Positions 49,709 through 61,842 of a stretch of 64,000 nt of DNA are shown one piece after another. A model generated the notes under the pieces. That model searched no databases. It was not told where the DNA came from and was given only the letters and a program-made list of their open reading frames with translations. This stretch comes from Kribbella sp. VKM Ac-2568 (GTDB taxonomy: Bacteria > Actinomycetota > Actinomycetes > Propionibacteriales > Kribbellaceae). Every line of letters starts with the position of its first letter. Within the stretch, counting starts at the first letter, position 1. A program made the translations under genes and the position numbers. The DNA lies in the NCBI RefSeq assembly GCF_004345365.1, contig NZ_SLVF01000008.1:186001-250000 (forward strand), written 5' to 3'.

Positions 49709-50302
49709 ATGCGAGTGCTCGGCGTCGACCCGGGACTGACCCGGTGCGGCCTCGGCATCGTCGAGGGCACGCCCGGACGACCTCCGACGCTGATCGCCGT
49801 CGGGGTGATCCGGACACCCGCCGACCTGGACGTCGCGAAGCGGCTGGTCCTGATCGAGACGGGGATCGACGAGTGGATCGCCGAGCACCGGCCGGACGCG
49901 GTCGCGGTGGAGCGGGTGTTCGCCCAGCAGAACGTGCGGACCGTGATGGGCACCGCCCAGGCGTCCGGAGTGGCGATGGTGGTCGCCGCGCGGCGCGGAC
50001 TGCCGGTGGCGCTGCACACGCCGAGTGAGGTGAAGGCGGCGGTGACGGGGTCGGGCCGCGCCGCCAAGGAACAGGTGACCACGATGGTGACCCGGATCCT
50101 CAAGCTGGCCGAGCGGCCGACCCCCGCCGATGCTGCGGACGCGTTGGCCCTGGCGATCTGCCATGTCTGGCGAGGCGGAGTGACGAACCGGCTGCAGGAA
50201 GCCTCCGAGACCCGGGCCAACCTCGAGGCGCAAGCCCAGGCCCAATCCCGCCTGCAGGTCGCGCGTCTGCGCGCCGCGGTGGCAGCCCAGGGCGGTAAGT
50301 GA
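49709..50302 (+). CDS. ruvC: Holliday junction resolvase RuvC
   Basis: 197 residues from the ATG at 49709, with a GGAGG Shine-Dalgarno that overlaps the LexA box. Catalytic acids are in GVDPGLTRCG (Asp7), VERVF and DAADALALAICH. It cuts Holliday junctions with RuvAB. First gene of the SOS-controlled ruvC-ruvA-ruvB unit. The C-terminal ~20 residues form an Ala/Gln-rich tail. Confidence 0.97.
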   Translation: MRVLGVDPGLTRCGLGIVEGTPGRPPTLIAVGVIRTPADLDVAKRLVLIETGIDEWIAEHRPDAVAVERVFAQQNVRTVMGTAQASGVAMVVAARRGLPVALHTPSEVKAAVTGSGRAAKEQVTTMVTRILKLAERPTPADAADALALAICHVWRGGVTNRLQEASETRANLEAQAQAQSRLQVARLRAAVAAQGGK

Positions 50303-50369
50303 TGAGTGTTGTTGATCAAGCGATGGCTGTTGTCGAGGTAGAGCGGGTCGGAACGCTGGGAGGTTGGGG

Positions 50370-50972
50370 ATGATCGCGTTCGTGCGCGGGCCGGTGGCCG
50401 CGATCGGGCTGGACAGCTGCGTGATCGAGGTCGGGGGAGTGGGGCTGCAGCTCTTCTGTCACCCGGGGACGCTGGCGACTCTCAGACCGGGTCAGGAGTT
50501 CAAGCTGGCCACGTCGATGGTGGTGCGCGAAGACTCGCTGACCTTGTACGGCTTCGCGGACGCCGACGAGAAGGAACTGTTCGAGCTGCTGCAGACCGCC
50601 TCGGGAGTCGGCCCCAAGCTGGCCCAGGCGGCACTGGCAGTACTGAGCCCTGATCAGCTCCGGCAGGCGGTGGCGCAGGAGGATCTGGTGATGCTGGTGA
50701 AGATCCCGGGTGTCGGCAAGAAGGTGGCGCAGCGACTGGTGCTGGAGCTCAAGGACAAGATCGGCCTGCCGTCGCAGACTGTTGCCGGACGCCCGCTGCA
50801 GCCGACCGAGGCCTGGCGCGAGCAGGTGCACGCCGGTCTGGTCGGGCTCGGCTGGTCGGCCCGCGATGCCGACGACGCGGTCATCGCGGTGTCGCCGCTC
50901 GCCGCGGACTCCGCCGAACCGTCAGTGCCCGACCTGCTCCGTGCCGCCCTCCGCGCACTGTCGAAGGCGTAG
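50370..50972 (+). CDS. ruvA: Holliday junction branch migration protein RuvA
   Basis: 200 residues (ATG at 50370). MIAFVRGPVAAIG is the standard start; the helix-hairpin-helix segments are VGPKLAQAALAVLSPDQL and VGKKVAQRLVLELKDK; the C-terminal domain III binds RuvB. A 67-nt gap from ruvC and 3 nt to ruvB. Confidence 0.96.
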   Translation: MIAFVRGPVAAIGLDSCVIEVGGVGLQLFCHPGTLATLRPGQEFKLATSMVVREDSLTLYGFADADEKELFELLQTASGVGPKLAQAALAVLSPDQLRQAVAQEDLVMLVKIPGVGKKVAQRLVLELKDKIGLPSQTVAGRPLQPTEAWREQVHAGLVGLGWSARDADDAVIAVSPLAADSAEPSVPDLLRAALRALSKA

Positions 50973-50975
50973 CGG

Positions 50976-52028
50976 ATGGAAGACAACGTCAGGCCGCTGG
51001 TGTCCGCGGACGCGGCGGATCTCGAAGAGCGCAAGATCGAGTCCGCGCTGCGTCCCCGCACGCTTGCCGAGTTCGGCGGGCAGCGCCGGGTCAGCGAGCA
51101 GCTCGAGCTGGTGCTGCACGCGGCCCGCGGACGCAATCGGGCGCCGGACCACGTGCTGCTGTCCGGGCCGCCCGGCCTGGGCAAGACGACGCTGGCCATG
51201 ATCATCGCGAGCGAGTTGTCCGCGCCGCTGCGGGTGACGAGCGGCCCGGCGATCCAGCACGCCGGCGACCTGGCCGCGATCCTCTCGGGGCTCAACGAGG
51301 GCGAGGTGTTGTTCCTCGACGAGATCCACCGGATGTCGCGGCCGGCCGAGGAACTGCTCTACATGGCGATGGAGGACTTCCGGGTCGACGTGATCGTCGG
51401 CAAGGGACCGGGAGCCACCGCGATCCCGCTGGAGATCCCGCCGTTCACGCTGGTCGGGGCGACCACCCGGGCGGGCCTGCTGCCGGGGCCGCTGCGGGAC
51501 CGGTTCGGGTTCACCGGTCACCTGGAGTTCTACGACGCCTCCGAGCTGGAGAAGATCGTGAACCGCTCGGCAGACCTGCTCGAGGTCGACATCACCGCGG
51601 AGGGCGGTGCAGAGATCGCCTCCCGGTCGCGGGGGACACCCCGAATCGCTAACCGGTTGCTTCGCCGCGTGCGCGACTTCGCGGAGGTGCGGGCCGACGG
51701 CATCGTCACCCTCGCGCTGGCCAAGGCGGCACTCGAGCTCTACGAGGTCGACAAGATGGGCCTGGACCGGCTGGACCGCTCGGTCCTGGACGCTCTCTGC
51801 CGCCGCTTCGGCGGCGGACCCGTCGGCCTGTCGACGTTGGCAGTTGCCGTAGGCGAGGAACGCGAAACGGTGGAGGAGGTCGCCGAGCCCTTCCTCGTCC
51901 GCTCCGGCTACTTGGCCCGCACTCCACGCGGCCGCGTAGCCACCCCAGCTGCCTGGCGCCACCTCGGCCTCTCAGTCCCGAAGGGCGCAACCTTCGCCGA
52001 CACCCTTTTCGACACCGAAGACGAGTAG
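50976..52028 (+). CDS. ruvB: Holliday junction ATPase RuvB
   Basis: 350 residues. AAA+ motor: LAEFGGQRRVSEQL, Walker A GPPGLGKTT (about 65-73), Walker B LFLDEIH, sensor segment GATTRAGLLPGPLRDRFG, and the C-terminal winged helix with FLVRSGYLARTPRGRVAT. It drives branch migration with RuvA. The last ~60 codons are C-rich on the coding strand. Followed by a 355-bp gap. Confidence 0.97.
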   Translation: MEDNVRPLVSADAADLEERKIESALRPRTLAEFGGQRRVSEQLELVLHAARGRNRAPDHVLLSGPPGLGKTTLAMIIASELSAPLRVTSGPAIQHAGDLAAILSGLNEGEVLFLDEIHRMSRPAEELLYMAMEDFRVDVIVGKGPGATAIPLEIPPFTLVGATTRAGLLPGPLRDRFGFTGHLEFYDASELEKIVNRSADLLEVDITAEGGAEIASRSRGTPRIANRLLRRVRDFAEVRADGIVTLALAKAALELYEVDKMGLDRLDRSVLDALCRRFGGGPVGLSTLAVAVGEERETVEEVAEPFLVRSGYLARTPRGRVATPAAWRHLGLSVPKGATFADTLFDTEDE

Positions 52029-52383
52029 AGCGGCAGGGCTTGCCTTTCGTATGGGTGGCGTCGAAGCCCCAAGCCTGCGTGCAGACAGCGCGGCGACGGC
52101 CAGTCCTGCGACCCAACGAGACTCATGTGATTCCTCCCCAGTCGGATACCACTGATGTCATTGCGTAGTCGGGCTGTAGCTCACGGTGATCAGATCGGGA
52201 AGCGACGTAGACTGGCGGTCAAGGCAGGTCGTCAGTGACGCAAATGTGACCGTGGGTCAAGGTGGCAGTGGTTGCCCCCGGCGTTAGACTCGCCGTTGGC
52301 CTGGCTCCAGGCCGTCTCGCCGTACCTGCATGCCATTTCGCAAGTGCGCGGGCCCCGCTAGCTACGAAGGATTCTGAGTCCCG
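52029..52383. other. 355-bp intergenic region between ruvB and yajC
   Basis: No convincing gene or stable RNA. Plus strand: TAGACT occurs at 52208-52213 and 52285-52290, and either could be a -10 box for yajC-secDF. Minus strand: a very good Shine-Dalgarno (complement of 52132-52137) precedes an ATG at 52126, but its frame runs into antisense ruvB; a frame shifted by one base would read like a short signal peptide (WVAGLAVAALSA), so a decayed secreted-protein gene is possible. Confidence 0.5.
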
Positions 52384-52851
52384 ATGGAACTGATCGCCGC
52401 ACCGATGGCCTCCTCCGGGGGATCGGGCATCACGCTCCTGCTCCCGCTGATCCTGATCGTCGGGATGATCTGGTTCATGAGCCGCACCCAGCGCAAGCAG
52501 CGCCAGCGTCAGGCCGACACGGTCGCCGCGCTGGAGCCGGGCACCAAGGTGGTCACCACCAGTGGCGTGGTCGGCATCGTCGAGGAGGTCGACGACGAGT
52601 ACGTCACGCTCGAGATCTCCGAGGGCGTGCTGGTGCAGTTCGTCAAGGCGGCGGTGGGCCGGGTTCTCCCCGAAGAGGACGACAACACCAACGACCACAC
52701 CGACGACCACGCCGACGGGACCGCGGACGAGACCGTCTCGGAGGCGGCCGAGGAGCCGGCCGTGGCCAAGGATTCCGTCGAGGTGCCGGACGCCGGCGGC
52801 GAGAAGGTGCAGGACAAGTCCAAGCTGCCCCCCACGCACACCGAGAACTGA
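52384..52851 (+). CDS. yajC: preprotein translocase subunit YajC
   Basis: 155 residues. One N-terminal membrane helix (ITLLLPLILIVGMIWFM) is followed by the basic RTQRKQRQRQADTV segment and the YajC core GTKVVTTSGVVGIVEEV. The C-terminal 60 residues are acidic and low-complexity (Asp/Thr/His-rich), longer than in E. coli. Heads the yajC-secD-secF unit, which helps SecYEG pull proteins across the membrane. Confidence 0.95.
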   Translation: MELIAAPMASSGGSGITLLLPLILIVGMIWFMSRTQRKQRQRQADTVAALEPGTKVVTTSGVVGIVEEVDDEYVTLEISEGVLVQFVKAAVGRVLPEEDDNTNDHTDDHADGTADETVSEAAEEPAVAKDSVEVPDAGGEKVQDKSKLPPTHTEN

Positions 52852-52876
52852 ACCACCCCTCCTAATCGGCGTGCGG

Positions 52877-52906
52877 CGCGCGAGCGGTCCCTGTGATGCT
52901 CGCGCG
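52877..52906 (+). other. hairpin between yajC and secD
   Basis: CGCGCGAGC (52877-52885) pairs with GCTCGCGCG (52898-52906) in the 83-nt gap; no T-run, so probably an mRNA processing or stability element. Confidence 0.45.
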
Positions 52907-52934
52907 TGCCCTGTAGCGCAAGGAAGAATTTGAC

Positions 52935-54671
52935 GTGGCAACGACGACGACATCCCGCCCCGGGAGACTCCTGATCGTCCTGGGAGTCATCCTGGTCCTG
53001 TTGTTCGGGATCATGGGCCTCACCAAGAGTTGGAGTCCCAAGCTTGGGCTGGACCTGCGTGGTGGCACCACCATCACGCTGACGGCCGAGTCGCTGGCCG
53101 GTGGCGGCCAGGTGACCGCCGAGCAGTTGTCCGAGGCGAAGAACATCATCTCGCAGCGCGTGAACGGTGCCGGTGTCGGCGAGGCCGAGATCACCACCGC
53201 CGGCGCCAACCACATCACCGTGGCGGTGCCCGGGTCCAACCAGGACGCCCTGGTGAAGCAGGTCGGCCAGACCGCGCTGCTGTACTTCCGGATCGTCTAC
53301 GGCAGCCAGCCCAGCGCGCCGGCGCCGACCACGCCGCCGTCGCCGACTCCGACCGGGAAGCCGTCGACCACGCCGAAGCCGAGCACCACGCCGAAGGCCG
53401 GTACGACGGTCAAGCCGTCCACCTCGGCCACGCCGAAGGGCCGGGCCTGGAGCAGCGCGCTCGCGGACGCCGACCCGACGCCGACCCCGACCCCGTCGGC
53501 CAAGCCGAGTACTCCGGCCGCCACGCCGTCGCTCCCGCCGGTGACCGGTGACCCGCTGCAGTGGCAGCCGGACGCCGCGACCCAGGCCGCGTTCGCCGCC
53601 TTCACCTGCGGGGACAAGCCGTCGTCGGAGGACCCGAAGCAGCCGCAGATCACTTGTGACCGCGAGGGGACGACGAAGTACCTGCTCGGCCCGGCGATCA
53701 TGCAGGGCACCGACCTCGAGGACGCCAACGCAGGTATCCCGCAGGGCGGCTTCCAGTGGCAGGTCAACCTGAAGTTCACCGGCGACGGCGGTGACAAGTT
53801 CCTCAAGGCCACCACGGCGATCTCGAAGCTGCCGCAGGGCCAGAACCTGTTCGCGATCGTGCTGGACAACGAGGTCATCTCGACACCCAGCGTCGACAAC
53901 CCGATCCCCGGCGGTCAGGCCGAGATCAGCGGCAGCTTCACCGAGGCCGAGGCCCGCGACCTGGCGAACGTGCTGAAGTACGGCGCGCTGCCGGTCTCGT
54001 TCGACGTCTCCTCGGTCGAGACGATCTCTGCGCAACTCGGCGGCGACCAGCTGGCCGCGGGCATCATGGCCGGCCTCATCGGCCTCGGCCTGGTGGTCCT
54101 CTTCTCGTTCCTCTACTACCGCGGCCTCGGGCTCGTCGTCGTGCTGTCGCTGACGGTGGCTGGACTGCTCACCTACGCGTCCGTGGTGCTGCTCGGCAAG
54201 GCGATCGGCTTCACCCTGACACTGGCCGGAATCGCGGGTCTGATCGTGGCGATCGGTATCACCGCCGACTCGTTCGTCATCTACTTCGAACGTTTGCGTG
54301 ACGAGGTCCGGGAGGGCCGCAGCCTGCGCTCCTCGGTGGAGACCGGTTGGGCGCGCGCGAAGCACACCATCATCGCGGCCGACTCGATCTCGTTGCTCGC
54401 CGCGGTGGTGCTGTACGTGCTGGCGGTCGGCAGCGTGAAGGGCTTCGCGTTCACGCTCGGCCTGACCACCCTGATCGACCTGCTCGTGGTGTTCATCTTC
54501 ACCAAGCCGCTCGTGACGCTGCTGGCCCGCACCGACTTCTTCGGTCACGGGCACAAGCTGTCCGGTCTCGACCCCGAGCATCTGGGCGTCGAACGGCTGC
54601 CCGGCCAGATGAAACCGACGGCCCGTCCGGCCAAGCCGACGACGCGCAAGCCCGTGGGAGGCGAGGTCTGA
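52935..54671 (+). CDS. secD: protein translocase subunit SecD
   Basis: 578 residues. An N-terminal helix, the D1 motif segment KLGLDLRGGTTITL, a large extracellular P1 domain, and five C-terminal helices with ADSFVIYFERLRDEVREG (D5/D6 region). The P1 domain holds a Pro/Thr/Ser/Lys-rich insert of about 70 residues (around residues 130-205), as in other actinobacterial SecD proteins but clearly low-complexity. GTG start; TGATG overlap with secF. Confidence 0.96.
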   Translation: MATTTTSRPGRLLIVLGVILVLLFGIMGLTKSWSPKLGLDLRGGTTITLTAESLAGGGQVTAEQLSEAKNIISQRVNGAGVGEAEITTAGANHITVAVPGSNQDALVKQVGQTALLYFRIVYGSQPSAPAPTTPPSPTPTGKPSTTPKPSTTPKAGTTVKPSTSATPKGRAWSSALADADPTPTPTPSAKPSTPAATPSLPPVTGDPLQWQPDAATQAAFAAFTCGDKPSSEDPKQPQITCDREGTTKYLLGPAIMQGTDLEDANAGIPQGGFQWQVNLKFTGDGGDKFLKATTAISKLPQGQNLFAIVLDNEVISTPSVDNPIPGGQAEISGSFTEAEARDLANVLKYGALPVSFDVSSVETISAQLGGDQLAAGIMAGLIGLGLVVLFSFLYYRGLGLVVVLSLTVAGLLTYASVVLLGKAIGFTLTLAGIAGLIVAIGITADSFVIYFERLRDEVREGRSLRSSVETGWARAKHTIIAADSISLLAAVVLYVLAVGSVKGFAFTLGLTTLIDLLVVFIFTKPLVTLLARTDFFGHGHKLSGLDPEHLGVERLPGQMKPTARPAKPTTRKPVGGEV

Positions 54672-55882
54672 TGTCGAAGCTCGGAACCATCGGTGCCAGG
54701 TTGCACCGCGGTGAGGTCTCCTACGACTTCATCGGCCATAAGAAACTGTGGTTCACCGTCTCGCTGGTGCTGATCGCGATCTCGCTGATCGGGCTGTTCG
54801 CCCGCGGCCTGGCGCTCGGCATCGAGTTCAAGGGCGGCGTCGAGTACCAGGCGAACGTCAAGGTCACCAGCAGCACCGTCGACGACTTCACGTCCGCGGT
54901 GAAGGCGACCAACGCGAAGGACCTCGGCGACCCGGTCGTCACCACGATCGGCGAGGACAAGGTCCGGGTCCAGACGAAGCCGCTGGCCCAGGACGACATC
55001 ACCAAGGTCCGGGCCGCCATCGCCAAGGAGGCCGGGGTCTCGCCCGACCAGGTGAGCAACTCCCAGATCGGCGCCTCCTGGGGTTCCCAGATCGCGAACA
55101 AGGCGATCCTGGCGCTGATCGTCTTCCTGGTCCTCGTCTTCGCGGTGATCTGGATCTACTTCCGAGAACCGAAGGCGTCGATGGCGGCGATCATCGCGCT
55201 GCTGCACGACGTGCTGATCACCGTCGGCGTCTACGCGCTGATCGGCTTCGACGTCACCCCCGCCACCGTGATCGGCGTACTGACCATCCTCGGCTACTCG
55301 CTGTACGACACGGTCGTGGTGTTCGACAAGATCCGGGAGAACACCCGCGGAATCACCGGGTCGAACCGCTACACCTACAGCGACGCGACCAACCTGGCCG
55401 TGAACCAGACGATCGTCCGGTCGATCAACACCACCCTGATCGCGCTGATGCCGGTCGGGTCGATCCTCGTGGTCGGCACCGTCGTACTCGGCACCGGGCC
55501 GCTGAAGGACCTGTCGCTGGCGCTGTTCATCGGTATCGCCGTCGGTGCGTACTCGTCGATCTTCATCGCGCCGGCGCTGCTGGCCACCTTCAAGGAGCGT
55601 GAGCCGGGCATGCAGGCGCTGCGCCGCCGGGTGCTCGCCAAGCGCGCTGCCACTGGCACTACCGCCGTCGGCAAGCCAGTGGCGGTAGCCGCCGCTGGGA
55701 CCGGCGGCGCGACCGTGGCGACGGATACGCCGACCGCTGCCGGAGCCAAGGCGGGTGCATCGGCCAAGAAGGACCGGCCGAAGGCGAGTTCGCCGGTGGC
55801 CTCGAGCCGCCCGGTGAAGTCGACCAGCGGCGCGGGTCGCCCGCAGCCGACGCGCAAGCCGCGGTCCAAGCGCGGTAAGTGA
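54671..55882 (+). CDS. secF: protein translocase subunit SecF
   Basis: 403 residues. ALGIEFKGGVEYQ near the N-terminus is the D1-type motif; the C-terminal half has the six-helix core with LGYSLYDTVVVFDKIRENTR and VNQTIVRSINTTLIA. A ~100-residue Ala/Lys/Pro-rich cytoplasmic tail follows. The ATG shares one base with the secD stop, and its own stop shares one base with the apt start. Confidence 0.96.
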   Translation: MSKLGTIGARLHRGEVSYDFIGHKKLWFTVSLVLIAISLIGLFARGLALGIEFKGGVEYQANVKVTSSTVDDFTSAVKATNAKDLGDPVVTTIGEDKVRVQTKPLAQDDITKVRAAIAKEAGVSPDQVSNSQIGASWGSQIANKAILALIVFLVLVFAVIWIYFREPKASMAAIIALLHDVLITVGVYALIGFDVTPATVIGVLTILGYSLYDTVVVFDKIRENTRGITGSNRYTYSDATNLAVNQTIVRSINTTLIALMPVGSILVVGTVVLGTGPLKDLSLALFIGIAVGAYSSIFIAPALLATFKEREPGMQALRRRVLAKRAATGTTAVGKPVAVAAAGTGGATVATDTPTAAGAKAGASAKKDRPKASSPVASSRPVKSTSGAGRPQPTRKPRSKRGK

Positions 55883-56421
55883 TGCGTTCGCTGGAAGAGG
55901 TGCTGAAGGCCGGCATCCGGGACATCCCGGACTACCCGCAGGCGGGGGTGGTGTTCAAGGACATCACCCCGCTGCTGGCGGACCACGACGGCTTCGCCCA
56001 CGTGGTCCAGGCGCTGGCCGAGTCGGGCAAGGACGAGGACGGCAACGTCGTGGTCGACAAGGTGGTCGGGATCGAGGCCCGTGGCTTCATCCTGGCCGCC
56101 CCGGTCGCGCTCGCCCTGGGCGCGGGATTCGTCCCGGTCCGGAAGAAGGGCAAGCTGCCGGCCGCGACGTACGAGGAGTCGTACGCGCTGGAGTACGGCG
56201 AGGCCACCATCGAGGTGCACCAGGACGCATTCGCTCCGGGTGAGCGGGTGCTGGTGATCGACGACGTCCTGGCGACCGGCGGCACGGTCGAGGCCTGCCT
56301 CCGGCTGGTACGCCGCTGTGGCGCCGAGGTGGTCGGCACGACGGTGCTGCTGGAGCTGTCCTTCCTGCCGGGCCGGGAGCGGCTCGCGGAGGAGCAGTTG
56401 ACCGCTCTCGTCACTGTCTGA
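55882..56421 (+). CDS. apt: adenine phosphoribosyltransferase
   Basis: 179 residues. The PRPP motif VLVIDDVLATGGTVEA spans about residues 123-138; FKDITPLL and GIEARGFILAAPVA are typical of Apt. It salvages adenine to AMP. The order secF-apt-rel is common in actinobacteria; adenine released by the MTA phosphorylase encoded at 39.3 kb would be one substrate. Confidence 0.96.
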   Translation: MRSLEEVLKAGIRDIPDYPQAGVVFKDITPLLADHDGFAHVVQALAESGKDEDGNVVVDKVVGIEARGFILAAPVALALGAGFVPVRKKGKLPAATYEESYALEYGEATIEVHQDAFAPGERVLVIDDVLATGGTVEACLRLVRRCGAEVVGTTVLLELSFLPGRERLAEEQLTALVTV

Positions 56422-56521
56422 AGTCAGTCGGCCCACCCCGTCGGCGTGTTGTCCACAGGCCGTGTCAGCCGCGTTGGTGGCTTCCCCCTAGACTGGTGAT
56501 CTGTCGGCGGAGGGAAACAAC

Positions 56522-58930
<2,409 letters not shown>

Positions 58931-58952
58931 CCCGCAATGAAAAGCTTGTAAA

Positions 58953-59462
58953 TCAGGCGAGGCTTCGGCGGCGGATGCGGAAGGTGTACTTCGGACGCGT
59001 GTTCGCGTCCTTGGGTGGGCTGGACGTGTCCCAGGCTGCGGTGGTGGCGATGTCCCAGCCGCGTTGGTCGCGCATGTGGCGGGCGAAGGTCCTCAGGTCC
59101 CTCACCTCACACCCACAGTCCAGACGCGCCTCCACCGACACATACGCGCCAGTCGGGCGGTCCTCCGACGGGCTGATGCTCCACCGCACCTGATGCTTGT
59201 GCTCCTGCAGCCCCGTCCGCACCGGATCATGCTGCAACCCGAGCGCCTTCTCGTATTCGTCGATGTCGTCGATGAAGAACAGATCGCTCCGATAATGCCC
59301 CGGCCAGACCGCATACAGCCGACTCTCACCCCGGCGCACCCGATCCTGCACGCGCTCTTCCGGCGGAGACGTCACACCCCCGTCAGCCCCCACCTCGATA
59401 TAACACACCGTCGCCAACCCAAACGGAAAGTTCTCCGACCCACTCGCAAGCCGCAGCATCAT
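58953..59462 (-). CDS. hypothetical protein
   Basis: 169 residues from the ATG at 59462 (a GTG at 59471 and an ATG at 59459 are alternatives). Soluble, mixed alpha/beta; notable stretches are LYAVWPGHYRSDLFFIDDID, and RLDCGCEVRDLRTFARHM with a CGC. I do not recognise a family. Convergent with rel, 22 nt away without a terminator. The frame has normal third-position GC and an internal ordered look, so it is likely real. Confidence 0.6.
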   Translation of the reverse strand: MMLRLASGSENFPFGLATVCYIEVGADGGVTSPPEERVQDRVRRGESRLYAVWPGHYRSDLFFIDDIDEYEKALGLQHDPVRTGLQEHKHQVRWSISPSEDRPTGAYVSVEARLDCGCEVRDLRTFARHMRDQRGWDIATTAAWDTSSPPKDANTRPKYTFRIRRRSLA

Positions 59463-59666
59463 CAACCCCACTCACCCGGGACTTCCGAAACACGGGACCT
59501 CCCGAAGAGCGTAGTGCGAGAACCCCCGATACTCACCAGCGGCGAGGAAGCCCTGGTTCGGTGCAGAGAAGGCCTCCGACGGCCAACTCGAACGCTGGGT
59601 AGGCACCCCACAGATCAGTGCGGCGGACGGAGATGATGTGCCACCCGAGTACAGGTCAGGCGCTGG

Positions 59667-60893
59667 TCAGCTGAAGTCGTTGAGGGCGTTTTGGGCTTGG
59701 GTCAGCCATTCTCGGCGGGCTTCGATGGCTTCGCGGGCTTCGGTGGCCTTGCGGGTGTTGCCTTGGGACTCGTATTTGGCGGCCTGCTTCTCCAGGTCGG
59801 CGATGAGGGACTGGAGTTGCTTGACCGTCGCCTCGGCGCGGGCCCGGGCTTCGGGGTTGCTGCGGTTCCAGACCTCGTCCTCGGCGGACTTGACGGCCTG
59901 CTCGACCGCGCGGAGGCGGCCGTCGATGGCGCGCATCGAGTCGCGGGGGACCTTGCCGATGGCGTCCCAGCGGTCGAGGAGGTCGCGGAGCTGCTCGCGG
60001 GCGGCCTTGGCGTCCTTGACCGGGAGGATGGCCTCGATCTCCACCAGCAGGGCTTCCTTGGCGGCGAGGTTGGCGACCTGCTCCTGGTTCTCCTCGGCCT
60101 GGACCGCGTCGCGGGCGCCGAAGAAGGCGTCCTGGGCGCTGCGGAACCGGGCCCAGAGCTTGTCGTCCACCTCGCGAGGCGCCGGACCGGCGGCCTTCCA
60201 CTGGCGCATCAGGTCGCGGAAGCGGCCCGAGGTCGGACCCCAATCGGTGGACGAGGACAGCCCTTCGGCCTCGGCGGCCAGGCGTTCCTTCACCACGGCG
60301 GCCTCGTCGCGCTTGGAGGACAGCTCGGCGAAGTGCTGCTTGCGGTGCCGGGTGTACATCGTCCGCGCGGAGGAGAACCGGTGCCACAGTTCGTCGTCGC
60401 TCGACTTGTCGAGCCGGGGGAGCGCCTTCCATTCATCCAGCAGCTCACGCAGGCGGGTGACCCCGTGCCGCCAGTCGGTGCCGGCGGCGATCGTCTCGGC
60501 CTCGGTGGCGATCTTGGTCTTGGCGTCGCGGGCTTCCTCGACCTTGGCGGCGCGTTCGGCCTTGCGCTTCTCGCGCTGCTGCGCGACCAGCGGGGTGAGG
60601 GCTTCCAGCCGGGTCCGCAGGCCGTCCAGGTCGCCGACGGCCTGGGCCTCGTCGATCGCGCTGGTCACCTTCTTCACCGCGGCGCGGGCGTCGTCGGGGG
60701 ACACGGTGCCCGCCTGCACGCGCTTCTCCAGCAGGTCCACCTCGAAGGCGAGAGCGTCGTATCGGCGGGTGTAGAAGGCCAGGGCCTCCTCCGGGTTGGC
60801 GTCCGGCCACTGGCCTACCGCTCGTTCGCCGTCCTTGGTCCGTACGAAGACCGTTCCGTCCTCTGCTACCCGGCCCCAGCTTTCCTCGGCCAC
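59667..60893 (-). CDS. DUF349 repeat protein
   Basis: 408 residues from the GTG at 60893. After a short beta region (WGRVAEDGTVFVRTKDGERA) the protein is almost wholly helical, with several DUF349 repeats carrying the W-K-A-x-G/P and LWxRFxxAxD patterns (e.g. LWARFRSAQDAFFGARDA). The function of DUF349 is not settled; members are acidic or basic coiled-coil proteins found near rel and hisS in actinobacteria. In some relatives a peptidyl-prolyl isomerase gene lies between this and the MBL gene; here it is absent. Confidence 0.88.
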   Translation of the reverse strand: MAEESWGRVAEDGTVFVRTKDGERAVGQWPDANPEEALAFYTRRYDALAFEVDLLEKRVQAGTVSPDDARAAVKKVTSAIDEAQAVGDLDGLRTRLEALTPLVAQQREKRKAERAAKVEEARDAKTKIATEAETIAAGTDWRHGVTRLRELLDEWKALPRLDKSSDDELWHRFSSARTMYTRHRKQHFAELSSKRDEAAVVKERLAAEAEGLSSSTDWGPTSGRFRDLMRQWKAAGPAPREVDDKLWARFRSAQDAFFGARDAVQAEENQEQVANLAAKEALLVEIEAILPVKDAKAAREQLRDLLDRWDAIGKVPRDSMRAIDGRLRAVEQAVKSAEDEVWNRSNPEARARAEATVKQLQSLIADLEKQAAKYESQGNTRKATEAREAIEARREWLTQAQNALNDFS

Positions 60894-61148
60894 AACTCGC
60901 CCCTTCCGGCGGTATGTACTGCGCTCGTGCCCATTCTGGTCAGTCCCCGGTTCAATCCGGGCAGACAGAGCCAATCCGGGCGCGTCGGGAGCTCTCCCCA
61001 CGCGTATCACTGAACAATCACAAACTCCCAGGCGCTACGCAACGGGGTTGCGGTCACAATCCGTCGAACGAGCCGCTATCCGGTTCGATCTCGGTACTGC
61101 GTGACCGGTAGCCTTGGGTGGTCCCGAAACGTTCCAGGAAGGTCTGTC

Positions 61149-61838
61149 GTGCTCATCGCCGGGTTCCCCGCGGGTTCGTGGGGCACGAACTGCTACGTCG
61201 TCGCCACCGGCCAGGGCGCGGAGTGCATCGTCATCGACCCCGGGCAGGACGCCGCCCAGGGGGTCGACGAGGTGGTCCGGGAGAACAAGCTGAAGCCGGT
61301 CGCCGTGCTGCTCACCCACGGGCACATCGACCACATGTTCTCGGTCCTCCCGGTCTGCGGCGCCTACGACAGCACCGCCTGGATCCACCCCGACGACCGG
61401 CATCTGCTGAGCGACCCGATGGCCGGGATCAGTGCGGAGAGTGCCCGGATGCTGCTCGGCGGTGACTACTCGTTCGCCGAGCCGGACGATGTCGCCGAGC
61501 TCAAGGACGGCCAGAGCCTCGAACTCGCGGGTCTGCGGTTCACGGTGGACCACACCCCTGGGCACACCTGGGGCTCGGTCACCTTTACGACGCCGTACGA
61601 CGGGCCGGAGAACAACGGCGCCGTGCCCGCCGTCTTGTTCTCCGGTGACGTGTTGTTCGCCGGGTCGATCGGCCGGACGGATCTGCCAGGCGGCGACCAT
61701 CCGACCATGCTGCATACGTTGGCCACCAAGATCCTGCCGATGCGCGACGAGATCGTCGTCCTGCCGGGTCATGGCGGCCAAACCACGATCGGCCGGGAGA
61801 AGGCGACCAATCCTTACTTGCAGGACCTGGAGACATAG
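61149..61838 (+). CDS. metallo-beta-lactamase-fold hydrolase (glyoxalase II-like)
   Basis: 229 residues from the GTG at 61149 with an AGGAAGG Shine-Dalgarno. The metal motif THGHIDH (His57, His59, Asp61, His62) is complete and later ligands are in DHTPGHTWGS, FSGDVLF and LPGHGGQT. The family includes glyoxalase II and other thioester hydrolases; substrate unknown. Lies 21 nt before hisS with a six-codon ORF in between. Confidence 0.9.
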   Translation: MLIAGFPAGSWGTNCYVVATGQGAECIVIDPGQDAAQGVDEVVRENKLKPVAVLLTHGHIDHMFSVLPVCGAYDSTAWIHPDDRHLLSDPMAGISAESARMLLGGDYSFAEPDDVAELKDGQSLELAGLRFTVDHTPGHTWGSVTFTTPYDGPENNGAVPAVLFSGDVLFAGSIGRTDLPGGDHPTMLHTLATKILPMRDEIVVLPGHGGQTTIGREKATNPYLQDLET

Positions 61839-61842
61839 AGCA

